Shown: positions 38,545-50,419, counted from the first letter of the stretch. The stretch: 64,000 nt of DNA from Idiomarina zobellii (GCF_900100855.1 NZ_FNCB01000002.1:124001-188000), one strand, 5' to 3'. Program-made: numbers and translations. Notes: generated by a model not told the origin, from the letters alone.

Positions 38545-39507
38545 TTATTTCAGATCATCAAGCGAGAACTCGCAGAACTCAAGCGCTAACACGCGCTTTG
38601 GCCAAAAGCGGTTATCATCTCTTAAAGCACCGACACCAATAAATTCTTTTCCGCCGTCAATACGTTCACTCCACATACGGCATTGATCGCCAACAGCAAC
38701 CTCTCGGTCTAAGCAATTATTTACCGGCTGCCCATGAAGTAAGTCTCGTGCTTCAGCGCGACTTATTTTCTGCTCTGGTAACGCATGTAGCAGACAATCA
38801 ACAGAATGAAGCTGCGCGTCCAGCTCTCCGGCTTCAGCTAATTGCTCCAGCTGTTCTATAGTCAACATATTGTCCGCGTTTAAGTCCGCCACACCATTTC
38901 TATGAAGTAATGAAACATGTGCTCCGCATCCTAATGCCTGACCCAAGTCATCGATTAATGTGCGTATATAAGTGCCTTTACTGCAGCTGACCTGTAACTC
39001 CAGTACATTTCCGTTGAATTGGATAAACTCTATAGAGTGAATGTTTATCTCACGTATCTTCTGTGGCACTTCAATACCGCGACGTGCGTAGTAATAAAGG
39101 GGGCGACCTTCATGCTTCAGGGCTGAGTATATTGACGGAGTTTGTTGCTGTTTCCCGGTAAACTCAGGAAGCTTTTCACGAATGTCATCTTCAGTGATGT
39201 TCACCGCTTTTCGTTCGACTTCCTCACCTTCAGCGTCACTCGTTGTTGTACGCACACCAAGTGTCGCTTCAACCCTGTAGCTTTTATCCGCATCCAGAAG
39301 GTATTGAGAAAATTTAGTGGCTTCCCCTAAGCAGACAGGCAAAAGGCCTGTTGCTAAAGGGTCAAGAGCGCCGGTATGACCCGCTTTTTGAGCATTGTAG
39401 AGGCGTTTAACACGTTGAAGGGCATGGTTTGAACTCATGCCCTTCGGTTTATCCAGAAACACTACGCCACAGACAGGACGCCCTTTGCGGGGACGAGCTT
39501 TGCCCAT
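38545..39507 (-). CDS. truB: tRNA pseudouridine-55 synthase
   Basis: TruB converts U55 in the T-loop of tRNAs to pseudouridine and acts as a tRNA chaperone. The 320-residue protein has the catalytic Asp at about residue 49 in GHTGALDPLATGLLPVCLG, followed by the KSYRVEATLG motif. The middle segment CSKGTYIRTLIDDLG is also diagnostic. It follows rbfA by three bases. Confidence 0.97.
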   Translation of the reverse strand: MGKARPRKGRPVCGVVFLDKPKGMSSNHALQRVKRLYNAQKAGHTGALDPLATGLLPVCLGEATKFSQYLLDADKSYRVEATLGVRTTTSDAEGEEVERKAVNITEDDIREKLPEFTGKQQQTPSIYSALKHEGRPLYYYARRGIEVPQKIREINIHSIEFIQFNGNVLELQVSCSKGTYIRTLIDDLGQALGCGAHVSLLHRNGVADLNADNMLTIEQLEQLAEAGELDAQLHSVDCLLHALPEQKISRAEARDLLHGQPVNNCLDREVAVGDQCRMWSERIDGGKEFIGVGALRDDNRFWPKRVLALEFCEFSLDDLK

Positions 39508-39510
39508 TGC

Positions 39511-39894
39511 TTAGTCCTCTGAATCGTTCTGATTTTTATTGTCGCGTGCGCGAGCTTCCGCCACTAACTTACTCATTCGAATGCCTTCGTTTAATGAGGT
39601 GTCGTGATGGAACTTCAATTCCGGCACAATACGAGCTTTAATGCGCTTACCCAAAAGCGAGCGAATAAAACCAGCAGCCTGGTTTAAAATTTTAAGCGCT
39701 GTTTTGGTTTCTGCTTCGTCATCATTAAAAAAGGTAACGAATACTTTGGCGTACGCTAAATCTCTTGATACTTCTACATCGGAAACCGTCACCATACTAA
39801 CGCGAGGATCTTTCACCTCACGCTGTATGATAAGTGCAATTTCACGTTGTAACTGATGCCGCACTCTTTCGGTGCGGCTAAAGTCTTGTGGCAT
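39511..39894 (-). CDS. rbfA: 30S ribosome-binding factor A
   Basis: RbfA assists late 30S maturation and cold adaptation by binding near the 5' helix of 16S rRNA. The 127-residue protein opens with a family-typical [25 protein letters not shown], has the KH-like [21 protein letters not shown] core, and ends [19 protein letters not shown]. It lies between infB (8 bases) and truB (3 bases). Confidence 0.96.
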   Translation of the reverse strand: MPQDFSRTERVRHQLQREIALIIQREVKDPRVSMVTVSDVEVSRDLAYAKVFVTFFNDDEAETKTALKILNQAAGFIRSLLGKRIKARIVPELKFHHDTSLNEGIRMSKLVAEARARDNKNQNDSED

Positions 39895-39902
39895 ACCTTT
39901 CC

Positions 39903-42590
39903 TTACAACTTACGTTCAATTTGAACCGTCTCGAAGACTTCGATTTGGTCGCCTTCTTTAACGTCATTGTAGTTCTTAACACCGATACCACATTCCATAC
40001 CGTTACGAACTTCCTGAACGTCGTCTTTGAAGCGACGCAACGATTCAAGCTCACCTTCGTAAATAACGACGTTGTCACGCAAGACACGAATTGGTGCGGA
40101 GCGCTTCACGATACCTTCGGTAACCATACAGCCGGCGATAGCACCAAGCTTCGGCGACTTAAAGACATCACGAACTTCTGCAAGACCAATAATCTCTTGT
40201 TTGAACTCTGGTTGCAGCATACCGCTCATGGCGGCTCTAACTTCGTCGATAAGGTCATAAATGACGCTGTAATAACGAAGGTCAACATTTTCCTGCTCTA
40301 CCAGTTTTCTAGCCGCGGCTTCCGCACGGACGTTAAAGCCAACAACGATAGCGTTTGAGGCACTCGCCAGAGAAATATCTGTTTCGGTGATACCACCAAC
40401 ACCGCTGCCGATAATATTCACTTTCACTTCATCGGTAGACAGTTTGGTCAATGCATCAGAAATTGCCTCCAGTGAACCTTGAACGTCTGACTTGAGAACA
40501 ATATTCAGCTCTGAAACATCGCCTTCTTCCATGTTCGCAAACATGTTTTCCAGCTTAGCTTTTTGCTGCTTAGCCAGCTTCACTTCACGGTATTTGCCTT
40601 GGCGGTAATTCGCTACTTCGCGCGCTTTGCGTTCGTCTTTTACAACGGTTGCTTCATCACCGGCTTGAGGCACACCAGACAGCCCCAGTATTTCCACTGG
40701 AATTGACGGGCCTGCTTCTTTAATTTCCTGGCCATTTTCGTCACGCATCGCGCGAATTTTGCCGTATTCCAAGCCACAAAGAACAACGTCACCTTGCTTC
40801 AGCAAACCACGCTGTACAAGAATTGTCGCTACAGGACCACGACCTCGATCAAGACGCGATTCAACCACGATACCTGACGCCATGCCTGTTTTTTCCGCTT
40901 TAAGGTCAAGTACTTCAGACTGAAGTAAGATACCCTCCAGAAGCTCATCAATACCCAAGCCGCTGTGAGCAGATACAGGGATAAACATAGTATCGCCACC
41001 CCAATCTTCAGGGATAACGTCCAACTGTGACAACTCGTTCTTAACACGGTCTGGATCAGCTTCTTCTTTATCCATTTTGTTGATAGCAACGATAAGTGGT
41101 ACACCCGCTGCTTTCGCGTGCTGTACAGCTTCTTTCGTTTGCGGCATGACACCATCATCGGCTGCGACAACGAGAATAACCACGTCAGTTGCGCCGGCAC
41201 CACGTGCACGCATCGATGTAAAGGCTGCGTGCCCCGGTGTATCCAGGAAAGTCACCATGCCTTGATCAGTCTCTACATGGTAAGCACCAATATGCTGCGT
41301 AATACCACCAGCCTCACCAGACGCCACTTTCGCTTTACGAATATGGTCAAGTAAAGAGGTTTTACCGTGGTCAACGTGACCCATCACCGTAACAACCGGT
41401 GCGCGCGGTGCTTCTTCACCACCTTCGTGGCGATCAGACAGTACTTCTTCTTCGAGCGCATTGTCTTTAACCAACGCTGGTTTATGACCAAGCTCTTCAA
41501 CAACCAGAGCGGCTGTATCCTGGTCCAGAATCTGGTTAATAGTGACCATTTCGCCCATTTTCATCATGGTCTTAATGAGGTCACCTGCTTTTACCGCCAT
41601 ACGGTTTGCAAGCTCACCTACTGTAATGGTCTCACCAATTTTTACTTCACGCTCAACAGGTTGAGCGGGTTTATTAAAGCCTTGTTGCAAAGAAGCTCCT
41701 CTACGAGCACCTTTACGACGCTTCTCGCGGCGCGGTGCATCTTCATTTTCTTCATCTTTACGACGACGTTTTTTATTACGACGGCGACTTTTGCGTTCTT
41801 CGTCGAAGTCCTGAGCGTCTTCAGCTTCCTGAGCTGTAGAAGACGTAGTAAAGTGCACATCTTCCTGCTCTTGCTGCTTACGTTTCTGCTCTTCTTCTTC
41901 CCAGCGTTTTGCGTTTTCTTCTGCTAGTTTACGAGCTTCTTCCGCTTGCGCTTCTGCTTCTTTTTCCGCTTTTTTACGGGCTTCTTCTTCCTGCTGACGT
42001 CTTAGCTTTTCAGCTTCTTCTTTCGCTTTGTCAGCAGCTTCACGCTCTTCAGGGGTCATTGCTGCACGTTTTTCAGCTTCTGCCTTCTGGCGTGCTTTTT
42101 CTTTCTCTTTACGAGCTTTTTCCTTTTCAGCCTTTTCTTTTTCAGCTTTCTCGCGTTCAGCTTTCGCCTTCGCTTCCGCTTCCTTACGCTGCTCTTCTTC
42201 GCGCTTCTGCTCTTCTTCGCGACGCTTCGCTTCTTCAGCTTCTTTCTCTTTTGCTAAGCGCTCTTGTTCTTCACGCTCGGCTTCGTCTGCTGCTGAGCGT
42301 TTAACGTAAGTGCGTTTTTTACGAACTTCAACTTGAACGGATTTCGAGTCTCGTCCGCCACCCACACTCAATGTGCTTTTCGTTTTACGTTTTAATGTCA
42401 TTTTGCTGGGTTCAGAGCTGCCGCCACCGCCATGTTGACGGTTTAGGTGAGCCAGCAACTTCTGCTTTTCTTCTTCATTAACTGAGTCGCCAGCTTTCTT
42501 GTTCATGCCCGCTTCAGCGAACTGCTGAACCAGACGATCAACTGTTGTACCGACATCTTTGGCCAGCTTTTCGAGCGTTACTTCTTCCAT
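39903..42590 (-). CDS. infB: Translation initiation factor IF-2
   Basis: IF-2 is the GTPase that recruits fMet-tRNA to the 30S subunit and promotes subunit joining. I use the ATG at 42590 ([13 protein letters not shown]), with GGAGG ten bases upstream; the longer frame from 42641 reaches into nusA. The 895-residue protein has an N-terminal IF2-N domain, a long Lys/Glu/Ala-rich charged helix (about 100-240), then the G domain with [18 protein letters not shown] and NKMD motifs, and domains II-IV. E. coli IF-2 has 890 residues. Confidence 0.97.
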   Translation of the reverse strand: MEEVTLEKLAKDVGTTVDRLVQQFAEAGMNKKAGDSVNEEEKQKLLAHLNRQHGGGGSSEPSKMTLKRKTKSTLSVGGGRDSKSVQVEVRKKRTYVKRSAADEAEREEQERLAKEKEAEEAKRREEEQKREEEQRKEAEAKAKAEREKAEKEKAEKEKARKEKEKARQKAEAEKRAAMTPEEREAADKAKEEAEKLRRQQEEEARKKAEKEAEAQAEEARKLAEENAKRWEEEEQKRKQQEQEDVHFTTSSTAQEAEDAQDFDEERKSRRRNKKRRRKDEENEDAPRREKRRKGARRGASLQQGFNKPAQPVEREVKIGETITVGELANRMAVKAGDLIKTMMKMGEMVTINQILDQDTAALVVEELGHKPALVKDNALEEEVLSDRHEGGEEAPRAPVVTVMGHVDHGKTSLLDHIRKAKVASGEAGGITQHIGAYHVETDQGMVTFLDTPGHAAFTSMRARGAGATDVVILVVAADDGVMPQTKEAVQHAKAAGVPLIVAINKMDKEEADPDRVKNELSQLDVIPEDWGGDTMFIPVSAHSGLGIDELLEGILLQSEVLDLKAEKTGMASGIVVESRLDRGRGPVATILVQRGLLKQGDVVLCGLEYGKIRAMRDENGQEIKEAGPSIPVEILGLSGVPQAGDEATVVKDERKAREVANYRQGKYREVKLAKQQKAKLENMFANMEEGDVSELNIVLKSDVQGSLEAISDALTKLSTDEVKVNIIGSGVGGITETDISLASASNAIVVGFNVRAEAAARKLVEQENVDLRYYSVIYDLIDEVRAAMSGMLQPEFKQEIIGLAEVRDVFKSPKLGAIAGCMVTEGIVKRSAPIRVLRDNVVIYEGELESLRRFKDDVQEVRNGMECGIGVKNYNDVKEGDQIEVFETVQIERKL

Positions 42591-42616
42591 AGTCTGTTGT
42601 ACCTCCGCTGATCGTT

Positions 42617-44116
42617 TTACTGTTCTTCGCTGAACCAGCAAATATTGCGGGCTTTCATAATTAAATCGCCAGCCTGCTGTTCATCAAGTTCTTCAATATC
42701 GGCTAAGTCATCAATACCCTGCTCTGCTAACTCTTCCAGAGTGGTTACGCCTTTGCTCGCCAATACATAGGCAAGGTGACGATCCATTCCTTCTAAGTTT
42801 AACAAGGTTTCATCAGGCTCCGCCGACTCTAAAGACTCTTCATTAGCCAATGCTTTCGTTGTTAAGTATGCGCGAGCACGGCCGCGAAGCTCTTCAACAA
42901 TATCTTCATCCATGCCTTCTATTTCAAGGAATTCTGCAACCGGCACGTAAGCAACTTCTTCTAATGATGAAAAGCCTTCTTCAACCAGTACTGTTGCGAA
43001 ATCTTCATCGATATCAAGGCTTGAGATAAACAAGTTTAACAAGCGTTGTGTTTCCGCTTCGTTTTTCTCAGTAAACTCTTCTTCTGTCATTACGTTCAGT
43101 GTCCAGCCAGTAAGTTGACTCGCCAAACGAACGTTTTGACCGCCTTTACCGATAGCTTGTGCCAGATTGTCATCTGCCACAGCGATATCCATAGTGTGAG
43201 CATCTTCATCAACAACAATAGAGGCAACTTCTGCCGGCGCCATTGCGTTGATAACAAACTGTGCAGGGTTGTCGTCCCAAAGAACGATATCAACTCGTTC
43301 GCCACCAAGCTCACCTGATACGGCTTGAACGCGCGCTCCTCGCATGCCGACACAAGCCCCGACAGGGTCTATACGCTTATCATTACTTTTAACAGCTATT
43401 TTAGCACGTGAACCCGGGTCGCGTGCAGCGCCACGAAGCTCTATCATTTCTTCGCCAATTTCAGGCACTTCAATACGGAACAACTCAAGCAAGAACTCAG
43501 GGTGTGTTCTGCTAACAAAGAGTTGAGCGCCACGAGCTTCAGGCTTCACGTCATAAAGCAAACCACGAATACGGTCGCCAGGACGAACTGACTCGCGTGG
43601 CAGCATTTCATCACGATAAATAATTGCTTCTGCGTTGTTACCCAAATCCAGAATGACATGCTCACGGTTAGCACGCTTTACGATACCGCTCACCATTTCA
43701 CCCACCTGGTCACGGTATTCGTCAACAACTTGAGCTCGTTCTGCTTCACGAACCTTTTGTACAATAACTTGTTTCGCCGTTTGCGTCGTTATACGGTCAA
43801 ACTGAATTGAATCAATTTGCTCTTCAACGTAATCGCCTAATTGCAACGACGGGTCTTCATATTGCGCTGCTGACAAGCTAATTTCACGGTACGGATGCTC
43901 CAAACCTTCGTCGGTATCGTCAACCACTAACCAGCGACGGTAAGTATCAAATTCGCCTGTCTGACGATCGATATCGATGCGAACGTCAATATCACCTTCG
44001 TACTTCTTTTTAGTCGCATGCGCCAGAGCTGACTCTAACGCTTCAAAAATCTTTTCTCTTGGTACGGCTTTTTCATTTGAAACCGCTTCTGCGACTAACA
44101 GTATTTCTTTACTCAT
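42617..44116 (-). CDS. nusA: Transcription termination/antitermination factor NusA
   Basis: NusA binds RNA polymerase and controls pausing, intrinsic termination and antitermination. The 499-residue protein has an N-terminal RNAP-binding domain, an S1 domain (about 135-200), and two KH domains; [14 protein letters not shown] and [13 protein letters not shown] hold the conserved KH loops. Two C-terminal acidic AR repeats (about 365-495) follow, as in E. coli. It is the second gene of the rimP-nusA-infB operon. Confidence 0.97.
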   Translation of the reverse strand: MSKEILLVAEAVSNEKAVPREKIFEALESALAHATKKKYEGDIDVRIDIDRQTGEFDTYRRWLVVDDTDEGLEHPYREISLSAAQYEDPSLQLGDYVEEQIDSIQFDRITTQTAKQVIVQKVREAERAQVVDEYRDQVGEMVSGIVKRANREHVILDLGNNAEAIIYRDEMLPRESVRPGDRIRGLLYDVKPEARGAQLFVSRTHPEFLLELFRIEVPEIGEEMIELRGAARDPGSRAKIAVKSNDKRIDPVGACVGMRGARVQAVSGELGGERVDIVLWDDNPAQFVINAMAPAEVASIVVDEDAHTMDIAVADDNLAQAIGKGGQNVRLASQLTGWTLNVMTEEEFTEKNEAETQRLLNLFISSLDIDEDFATVLVEEGFSSLEEVAYVPVAEFLEIEGMDEDIVEELRGRARAYLTTKALANEESLESAEPDETLLNLEGMDRHLAYVLASKGVTTLEELAEQGIDDLADIEELDEQQAGDLIMKARNICWFSEEQ

Positions 44117-44139
44117 GAGTGCTGCCTCGCCAACGCAAT

Positions 44140-44598
44140 CTAATCAAATCTTGGAACCAGATGAATGCTTTTAATATCGCGCATTTTCACCTGAAGCGTA
44201 TCGTCATCGACAGTTAAAGTCAGTGTGTCGTCTTCAACTGCTTCCAATAATGCCTGAAATTTTCTTTTGTTTTTCTGGGCTGCAACTAGGTTCACAGCGA
44301 CAGTTTCATTGATATAAGGCACCATTTGCTCGGTATTAAAAAACGGTCTTTCCATGCCCGGGGAAGAAACTTCCAGGTTATATTCAGCGTTTATCGGGTC
44401 TTCGACATCTAATAACGAACTGACCTGATAGCTCACATCTGCACAGTCATCCACACTGATACCTTCAGGGTGATCAATGTAGACGCGCAACGTTGAAAAT
44501 TTACCCGCTCGAACAAACTCAACACCCCATAGCTCATACTCCAGAGCCTCTACTGCGGGTCGAATAATGTCCGTCAACCGTTCTTGCAAATTTGCCAA
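44140..44598 (-). CDS. rimP: Ribosome maturation factor RimP
   Basis: RimP aids 30S assembly, particularly in the region of S12 binding. The 152-residue protein contains [24 protein letters not shown]-type residues in two blocks ([25 protein letters not shown]), then [12 protein letters not shown]. The start is a TTG at 44598 with a perfect AGGAGG six bases upstream; an intrinsic terminator lies immediately before that site. Confidence 0.95.
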   Translation of the reverse strand: MANLQERLTDIIRPAVEALEYELWGVEFVRAGKFSTLRVYIDHPEGISVDDCADVSYQVSSLLDVEDPINAEYNLEVSSPGMERPFFNTEQMVPYINETVAVNLVAAQKNKRKFQALLEAVEDDTLTLTVDDDTLQVKMRDIKSIHLVPRFD

Positions 44599-44610
44599 TT
44601 ACTGCCTCCT

Positions 44611-44637
44611 AAAAACAAAAAAAGGGCGCAAGCGCCC
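44611..44637 (-). terminator. Intrinsic terminator/attenuator directly before rimP
   Basis: On the minus strand the stem GGGCGC / GCGCCC with a two-base TT centre (or a larger loop with fewer pairs) is followed by TTTTTTTGTTTTT, and then at once by the AGGAGG site of rimP. Its place inside the leader of the rimP-nusA operon suggests attenuation. Confidence 0.7.
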
Positions 44638-44646
44638 AGTGTTCTG

Positions 44647-44662
44647 GCTATCTTAAGATAGC
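44647..44662 (-). repeat. Perfect 16-bp palindrome between the two terminators
   Basis: GCTATCTTAAGATAGC is a perfect palindrome lying between the two terminators of the rimP leader. As RNA it could form a short hairpin with a tight loop; as DNA it could be a protein site. No function can be assigned. Confidence 0.45.
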
Positions 44663-44676
44663 TAAGGTCACATAGC

Positions 44677-44706
44677 AAAAAGCCCCGAGCTGCTGCGGGG
44701 CTTTTT
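44677..44706 (-). terminator. Terminator after tRNA-fMet
   Basis: The stem AAAAAGCCCCG / CGGGGCTTTTT with a short loop is followed by U residues on the minus strand, about 65 bases after tRNA-fMet. Symmetry means it could act on either strand. Confidence 0.85.
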
Positions 44707-44769
44707 AAACACTGGACCCTTTGTCAGTTATTCAACGAAGCCTATTACTATGTCCTGCTTCATTGAATT

Positions 44770-44846
<77 letters not shown>

Positions 44847-44922
44847 TCCGAAACTTGTTGCACATTATACGTTTTTTTCTTTTATTTTCAAGCTCTGAAG
44901 CAACAATCAGAGAGAAATTAAT

Positions 44923-45009
44923 TGGTGCAGAAGGCGGGACTTGAACCCGCACGCCCGTAAGAGCACTACCCCCTCAAGGTAGCGTGTCTACCAATTCCAC
45001 CACTTCTGC
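44923..45009 (-). tRNA. leuU: tRNA-Leu (GAG)
   Basis: An 87-base class II tRNA on the minus strand with encoded CCA. The acceptor GCAGAAG pairs with CTTCTGC, and the loop TTGAGGG between CTACC and GGTAG gives anticodon GAG. It starts only seven bases after the secG stop, so it is probably processed from the secG transcript, as in the E. coli secG-leuU arrangement. Confidence 0.95.
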
Positions 45010-45016
45010 AAATTCT

Positions 45017-45358
45017 TTAGTTAACAGGCGGTACGTCTGAAGATTCGTCTTCTTTACTTTCCGCTGGCGGTAACTGTTCTTCTTGTTCTGGAACGGCTAA
45101 GTCAGAAAAATCATCCGTTGCTTCACCCGTTGAAGTCGACAAGTTACCTAAAGCCAAGCTCAAAACAAAGAACACAACTGCCAAAACAGCAGTGGTTCTG
45201 CTCAAAAAGTTACCTGAGCCTGACGAACCAAATACCGTGTTTGATGCACCCGCACCAAACGATGCGCCCATGTCTGCGCCTTTACCTTGTTGAATCATGA
45301 TAGATCCAACCAGGATAATGGCGACGACCAAAAATGCGATCATTAAAAATTCATACAT
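45017..45358 (-). CDS. secG: Protein translocase subunit SecG
   Basis: SecG is the small auxiliary subunit of the SecYEG channel. The 113-residue protein has two membrane helices (about 3-22 and 52-72), with the conserved loop [20 protein letters not shown] between them. The acidic, Glu/Ser-rich C-terminal tail is less conserved. It lies between tpiA (7 bases) and tRNA-Leu. Confidence 0.96.
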   Translation of the reverse strand: MYEFLMIAFLVVAIILVGSIMIQQGKGADMGASFGAGASNTVFGSSGSGNFLSRTTAVLAVVFFVLSLALGNLSTSTGEATDDFSDLAVPEQEEQLPPAESKEDESSDVPPVN

Positions 45359-45365
45359 AATTAAA

Positions 45366-46124
45366 TTACCCTTGTGCTGCCTGGCAGATGCTTAGGAAGT
45401 CGTCAGTTTTTAAACTTGCACCACCTATCAGGCCACCATCAATGTCTTTTTGTGAAAACAGTTCTTTTGCGTTACCTGGCTTAACTGAACCGCCATATAA
45501 CAATGGCAATTTATTGCCAATTTCACCGAACAGCTCGACAACCAGTGCCCTTAATTTTTCATGCACTTCCTGAGCCTGTTCCGGTGTTGCTGTTTCACCT
45601 GTTCCTATTGCCCAAACAGGTTCATAAGCAACGATAATCTTTCCTGTACTTTCAGGTGCGATACCCTGCAATGCGTTTTTCACTTGCTGCGATACCACAT
45701 CCCAGGTTTCGCCAGCGTCTCTTTGTGATTTGTTTTCACCAACACAAAGAACCGCTTTTAAATTTGCGCTCAATGTCGCTTTTACTTTCTGGTTAATTTG
45801 CTCATCGCTCTCAGCAAACAACTGACGTCGTTCTGAGTGACCAACTAACACATAGCTAACGCCTGCTTCTTTCAACTGAGACGTTGATACTTCTCCAGTG
45901 TAAGCGCCGCTTTCATGCTCTGATACAGTTTGCGCACCGACAGCAATATCGTCGTAATAACATTCACGCGTTAAGTCAGAGATGAGAGTAAAAGGAGGAC
46001 AAACGACAACATTAACAGCCTGAAACTGCTCATGGTTATCTCTTAAAGACGTTACCATTTCTTTGGCTAACGCTTTATTTCCGTTCATTTTCCAGTTTGC
46101 AATCACTAATGATGCATTTGGCAT
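45366..46124 (-). CDS. tpiA: Triose-phosphate isomerase
   Basis: TpiA interconverts dihydroxyacetone phosphate and glyceraldehyde 3-phosphate in glycolysis. The 252-residue TIM barrel shows the substrate Lys in NWKMNG near residue 12, the catalytic His in VGHSERRQ near residue 97, and the catalytic Glu in [10 protein letters not shown] near residue 170. A phosphate loop GGSVKPGN is also present. It lies between glmM and secG, an order shared with other gammaproteobacteria. Confidence 0.97.
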   Translation of the reverse strand: MPNASLVIANWKMNGNKALAKEMVTSLRDNHEQFQAVNVVVCPPFTLISDLTRECYYDDIAVGAQTVSEHESGAYTGEVSTSQLKEAGVSYVLVGHSERRQLFAESDEQINQKVKATLSANLKAVLCVGENKSQRDAGETWDVVSQQVKNALQGIAPESTGKIIVAYEPVWAIGTGETATPEQAQEVHEKLRALVVELFGEIGNKLPLLYGGSVKPGNAKELFSQKDIDGGLIGGASLKTDDFLSICQAAQG

Positions 46125-46210
46125 AATTTGTCCTCTACTTCAGAGCGCGGGAATAGTAGCGAAACCCGCTCAAAGATACAAGCAACATTTTCAGCAAAGC
46201 CGCTAAGTGT

Positions 46211-47551
46211 TTAATTTGTAGCCGCTTCAACTTCGTTGGCGATTTGTTGAGCATAAGCCCGCACATTCCCCTCATCCTCACCTTCTACCATGACTCGGAT
46301 AAGCGGTTCAGTACCTGACTTACGCAACAGCACTCGGCCTTTATCACCGAGAGCCGACTCAACTTCTTTAACGACACTTTTCACTGCCGACGACTCAAGT
46401 GGCTGTTGACCCTTCTCAAAACGAACATTGACCAGTACCTGAGGCATTTTCTTAAAGTCGCAACTAAGCTGCTCTAATGACTTTCCTTCCTGATACATAG
46501 CCGCTAACACTTGCAGACCAGCGATAATACCGTCGCCTGTTGTGTGGTGTTGACGGTTGATCAAATGCCCAGAGTTCTCACCGCCTAAATACCAGTCACG
46601 CTTAACGAGTTCTTCAATAACGTAACGGTCGCCCACTTTTGCTCTCACAAAAGGTATATTGCGCTTGTTCAGTTCGCGTTCAAGAGCGAAATTAGTCATT
46701 AAGGTGCCGACAATACCACCTTGCAGTTGCCCTTGCTGCTGCGCTGTCACTGCTAACATGTAAAGAATTTCATCACCGTCAATCGCACGGCCATTTTCGG
46801 TGACCATCATAATGCGATCGCCATCACCGTCTAAAGCAATGCCTAAGTCGGCTTTCTCTTTAATCACCGCTTTTTGCAGCGAATCGAGGTGTGTCGCACC
46901 ACACTCATGATTAATATTTAAACCGTTCGGGTCTGTACCAATTTCAGTCACTTTTGCGCCTAACTCCCGAAATACATTAGGGGCAATGTGATAGGTTGCG
47001 CCGTTGGCACAGTCAACAACAATATGCAGACCTTCGAGGGTCATCTCATTAGGGAACACGCTTTTACAAAACTCAATGTAACGACCTGCTGCATCATTAA
47101 TTCTACGAGCACGACCAAGCTCTTCCGAAATAACACAGTCCATCGGCTCATCAATAAGACGTTCTATTTCAAGCTCAGTAGCATCAGGCAGTTTGTGACC
47201 ATTGTCGGCAAAGAACTTGATACCGTTGTCATAATAAGGGTTATGTGAAGCACTAATCACAATACCTGCAGCAGCTCGGAACGTTCTTGTTAAATAAGCA
47301 ATTCCGGGGGTTGGCATAGGCCCTAAAAAATCAACGCCAACACCTGCAGCAGCCAAGCCCGCTTCAAGCGCTGATTCCAGCATATAGCCTGACACGCGAG
47401 TATCTTTACCTACCAATACCCGACTTGCGCCTTTCGCGGCTAAGGCTCGACCAGCGGCCCAGCCCAGCTTCACGGCAAAATCAGGGGTTATGGGGTAGTC
47501 TCCAACTCTGCCACGGACACCGTCAGTGCCGAAATACTTACGCTCGCTCAA
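46211..47551 (-). CDS. glmM: Phosphoglucosamine mutase
   Basis: GlmM converts glucosamine 6-phosphate to glucosamine 1-phosphate for UDP-GlcNAc, the precursor of peptidoglycan and LPS. The 446-residue protein has the phosphoserine loop [16 protein letters not shown] near residue 102, the metal loop DGDGDR near residue 244 and the substrate loop GENSGH. E. coli GlmM has 445 residues. The ATG overlaps the folP stop by four bases. Confidence 0.97.
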   Translation of the reverse strand: MSERKYFGTDGVRGRVGDYPITPDFAVKLGWAAGRALAAKGASRVLVGKDTRVSGYMLESALEAGLAAAGVGVDFLGPMPTPGIAYLTRTFRAAAGIVISASHNPYYDNGIKFFADNGHKLPDATELEIERLIDEPMDCVISEELGRARRINDAAGRYIEFCKSVFPNEMTLEGLHIVVDCANGATYHIAPNVFRELGAKVTEIGTDPNGLNINHECGATHLDSLQKAVIKEKADLGIALDGDGDRIMMVTENGRAIDGDEILYMLAVTAQQQGQLQGGIVGTLMTNFALERELNKRNIPFVRAKVGDRYVIEELVKRDWYLGGENSGHLINRQHHTTGDGIIAGLQVLAAMYQEGKSLEQLSCDFKKMPQVLVNVRFEKGQQPLESSAVKSVVKEVESALGDKGRVLLRKSGTEPLIRVMVEGEDEGNVRAYAQQIANEVEAATN

Positions 47552-48363
47552 ATGTGCTCTCCTTCTAATGTTGCCGCGACGACTTTCATCGCATCAACCG
47601 TTTCCTTTACATCGTGAACGCGAATTATACGTGCTCCTTTCATTGCTGCAATGGTTGCACCGGCTAAACTTCCGGCTAATCGTTCACTTACGTCTCGTCC
47701 AGTCACATGACCAATCATACTTTTCCGTGACAAACCGATGAGCAATGGCAGCTGCAACTCATGAAATGCCTGCAGTCGTTGTAATAGTTGATAATTGTGC
47801 CGAGGTGTTTTGCCAAAACCAAAGCCAGGGTCGAGCCAAATCTTATCACGCGCTATGCCTGCATCCGTACAAACATCGATTCTCTCTTGAAAAAAGCGTT
47901 TAACGTCGCAGACAATATCGTCATAGTGTGGATGCTCTTGCATAGTACGAGGCTGTCCCTGCATATGCATAAGGCAAACTTCAACGCCAGCCTTAGCAGC
48001 GGCCTCAACAGCGCCCTCCTCTCTCAGTGCATTCACATCGTTAATTAAACTAGCGCCGGCATTGACACTTTCAGTCATGACTTTCGCTTTCGTCGTGTCA
48101 ATGGAAACCGGTATGTCAAAACGTTGCTTTATTGCTTCTATAACGGGGATAACTCGATCGAGCTCCTCAGCTTCACTGACTGCGTCCGAACCCGGCCGGG
48201 TCGACTCTCCGCCAATATCCAAAATATCAGCACCATGCTCTATTAACTGACTGGCTCTAATTATCGCTTCGTCTAGCTGGTTATAACGACCACCATCAGA
48301 AAATGAATCAGGTGTTACATTAAGAATACCCATCACTTGCAGAGGTTTCGGATTCTTAGGCAT
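47548..48363 (-). CDS. folP: Dihydropteroate synthase
   Basis: FolP condenses p-aminobenzoate with dihydropterin pyrophosphate in folate synthesis and is the sulfonamide target. The TIM-barrel protein of 271 residues shows [15 protein letters not shown] near the N-terminus, [11 protein letters not shown] near residue 55 and [12 protein letters not shown] further on. I start at the ATG at 48363, which has GGGAG five bases upstream; an in-frame TTG four codons earlier is less likely. It is coupled to glmM. Confidence 0.95.
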   Translation of the reverse strand: MPKNPKPLQVMGILNVTPDSFSDGGRYNQLDEAIIRASQLIEHGADILDIGGESTRPGSDAVSEAEELDRVIPVIEAIKQRFDIPVSIDTTKAKVMTESVNAGASLINDVNALREEGAVEAAAKAGVEVCLMHMQGQPRTMQEHPHYDDIVCDVKRFFQERIDVCTDAGIARDKIWLDPGFGFGKTPRHNYQLLQRLQAFHELQLPLLIGLSRKSMIGHVTGRDVSERLAGSLAGATIAAMKGARIIRVHDVKETVDAMKVVAATLEGEHI

Positions 48364-48391
48364 AGCAGCTCCCAATTTGCTTCCCCATTAC

Positions 48392-48420
48392 TAAAAAGCC
48401 ACCTTGCGGTGGCTTTTTAA
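48392..48420 (-). terminator. Terminator between ftsH and folP
   Basis: The symmetrical hairpin AAAAAGCCACC / GGTGGCTTTTT lies just after the ftsH stop on the minus strand and is followed by U residues. It probably reduces readthrough into folP-glmM. Confidence 0.85.
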
Positions 48421-48433
48421 AGCTTAGCTGTTG

Positions 48434-50380
48434 TTACGACGTCGCGTCACCAGGCTTATCAACATTGATAGGTCTCTGTGGGCGCTCTTCAGTGTCGTCT
48501 GCCTTAGCAGCGCCACCGTTAGTACCGTCACCGTCGTTATTGTTATCCGTCCAGCCTTTAGGTTGGCGAACTTCACGACGATTCATTAAGTCATCGATTT
48601 GGTCTGCATCGATAGTTTCATACTTTACCAACGCGTCTTTCATTGCATGAAGAATGTCGACATTTTCCTCTAGAATCTGCTTAGCACGCTGATAGTTCTT
48701 ATCGATAACAGACTTCACTTCTTCATCGATAGCTCGAGCTGTGTCATCAGACATATTCTTATGCTGTGTCACCTGACGACCAAGGAACACCTCGTTTTCG
48801 TCTTCAGCATAAAGCAGTGGCCCCATTTTTTCCGATAAGCCCCATTGAGTCACCATTTTACGAGCAATTTCGGTTGCCCTCTCAATGTCATTTGACGCAC
48901 CGGTTGTCACTTTGTCATCGCCATAAATAATGGCTTCAGCCAAACGCCCACCAAACAAGCTTGAAATCATGCTTTCCAAGTGTTGCTTGCTGTGACTGAC
49001 ACGGTCTTGTTCCGGCAAGTACATGGTCACACCCAACGCACGGCCGCGAGGAATGATAGAGACTTTATAGACAGGATCGTGCTCTGGTACTAACCGACCG
49101 ACAATCGCATGACCTGCTTCGTGATATGCAGTCATCGCTTTTTCATCATCGGTCATGACCATTGAGCGACGTTCCGCGCCCATCATGATTTTGTCTTTTG
49201 CTTTATCGAACTCTTCCATTGCAACGACACGCTTATTACCACGTGCAGCAAACAAGGCAGCTTCGTTCACTAAGTTCGCTAAATCTGCGCCTGAGAAGCC
49301 TGGTGTACCGCGAGCGATTAGCTCTGGTTTAACATCATCACCTAAAGGTACTTTGCGCATATGTACTTTCAGAATTTGTTCACGGCCGCGAACGTCTGGT
49401 AGCCCCACCACAACCTGACGGTCAAAACGTCCAGGTCGGAGTAATGCAGGGTCGAGTACGTCTGGACGGTTAGTAGCGGCAATAACGATAATACCCTCGT
49501 TGCCTTCGAAACCATCCATTTCAACCAACATTTGGTTCAGGGTTTGCTCACGCTCGTCATGACCACCGCCGAGGCCTGCGCCACGTTGACGGCCTACTGC
49601 ATCTATCTCATCAATAAAGATGATACATGGGGCTGACTTTTTCGCCTGTTCGAACATATCGCGAACACGCGAGGCACCAACACCGACAAACATTTCAACA
49701 AAGTCAGAACCCGAAATACTAAAGAAGGGTACTTTGGCTTCACCTGAAATCGCCTTCGCCAGCAAGGTTTTACCGGTACCAGGAGGGCCAACCATTAACA
49801 CGCCTTTCGGGATTTTGCCGCCCAATCGTTGAAACTTCGATGGATCTTTTAAGTAGTCAACCAACTCGGTTACTTCTTCTTTGGCTTCGTCGCAACCAGC
49901 TACGTCTTTGAACGTCGTTTTTATTTGCTCGTCGCTCATTAAACGGGCCTTGCTCTTACCGAACGACATGGCGCCTTTACCACCGCCGCCTTGCATTTGA
50001 CGCATGAAGAATATCCACACACCAATAAGCAGTAACATTGGGAACCATGAGATGAAAATTGACGCAAGAATACTTTGCTCCTCAGGAGGAGTACCTTGTG
50101 TTTGAACGTCGTTCGCCAATAAATCGTCCAGGATTTTTGGATCGTACTGGGTTGGAACAACCGTTTTATAAGATTGTCCGTTTCGAGTTACCCCTGAAAT
50201 CGTGCGTCCGTCATCACCAAATTCAGCCTTGCGAATGTTGCCATTGTTAACCTGACTTACAAACTCGTTGTACGCCATGGTTGAAGACGACGATTCGCTT
50301 GGACTGAAGCTCTGAAAAACGCTCATCAGCACAACGGCTATTACCAGCCACAAGATGAGATTCTTTGCCATATCGCTCAA
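48434..50380 (-). CDS. ftsH: ATP-dependent zinc metalloprotease FtsH
   Basis: FtsH is the hexameric inner-membrane AAA+ protease that degrades, among others, LpxC, sigma-32 and misassembled membrane proteins. The 648-residue protein has two membrane helices (about 7-25 and 105-125), the AAA module with GPPGTGKT near residue 197, the second-region motif [19 protein letters not shown], and the zinc site HEAGH near residue 420. I keep the TTG start at 50380 ([11 protein letters not shown]): AGAGG lies at a good distance upstream and the same extension occurs in E. coli; an ATG three codons later is the alternative. Confidence 0.97.
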   Translation of the reverse strand: MSDMAKNLILWLVIAVVLMSVFQSFSPSESSSSTMAYNEFVSQVNNGNIRKAEFGDDGRTISGVTRNGQSYKTVVPTQYDPKILDDLLANDVQTQGTPPEEQSILASIFISWFPMLLLIGVWIFFMRQMQGGGGKGAMSFGKSKARLMSDEQIKTTFKDVAGCDEAKEEVTELVDYLKDPSKFQRLGGKIPKGVLMVGPPGTGKTLLAKAISGEAKVPFFSISGSDFVEMFVGVGASRVRDMFEQAKKSAPCIIFIDEIDAVGRQRGAGLGGGHDEREQTLNQMLVEMDGFEGNEGIIVIAATNRPDVLDPALLRPGRFDRQVVVGLPDVRGREQILKVHMRKVPLGDDVKPELIARGTPGFSGADLANLVNEAALFAARGNKRVVAMEEFDKAKDKIMMGAERRSMVMTDDEKAMTAYHEAGHAIVGRLVPEHDPVYKVSIIPRGRALGVTMYLPEQDRVSHSKQHLESMISSLFGGRLAEAIIYGDDKVTTGASNDIERATEIARKMVTQWGLSEKMGPLLYAEDENEVFLGRQVTQHKNMSDDTARAIDEEVKSVIDKNYQRAKQILEENVDILHAMKDALVKYETIDADQIDDLMNRREVRQPKGWTDNNNDGDGTNGGAAKADDTEERPQRPINVDKPGDATS

Positions 50381-50419
50381 AGCCTATTACCTCTATTAAA
50401 ATCACTACCCAACAGGGTA

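Noticed and set aside
41367-42309. Several Phe/Leu/Ser-rich open frames on the plus strand
   Set aside because: They are antisense to the Lys/Glu/Ala-rich and adjoining regions of infB and result from its codon bias; no ribosome-binding site or family likeness.
42591-42641. Longer N-terminus for IF-2
   Set aside because: It reaches into nusA and lacks family likeness; the ATG at 42590 gives the conserved IF2-N opening.
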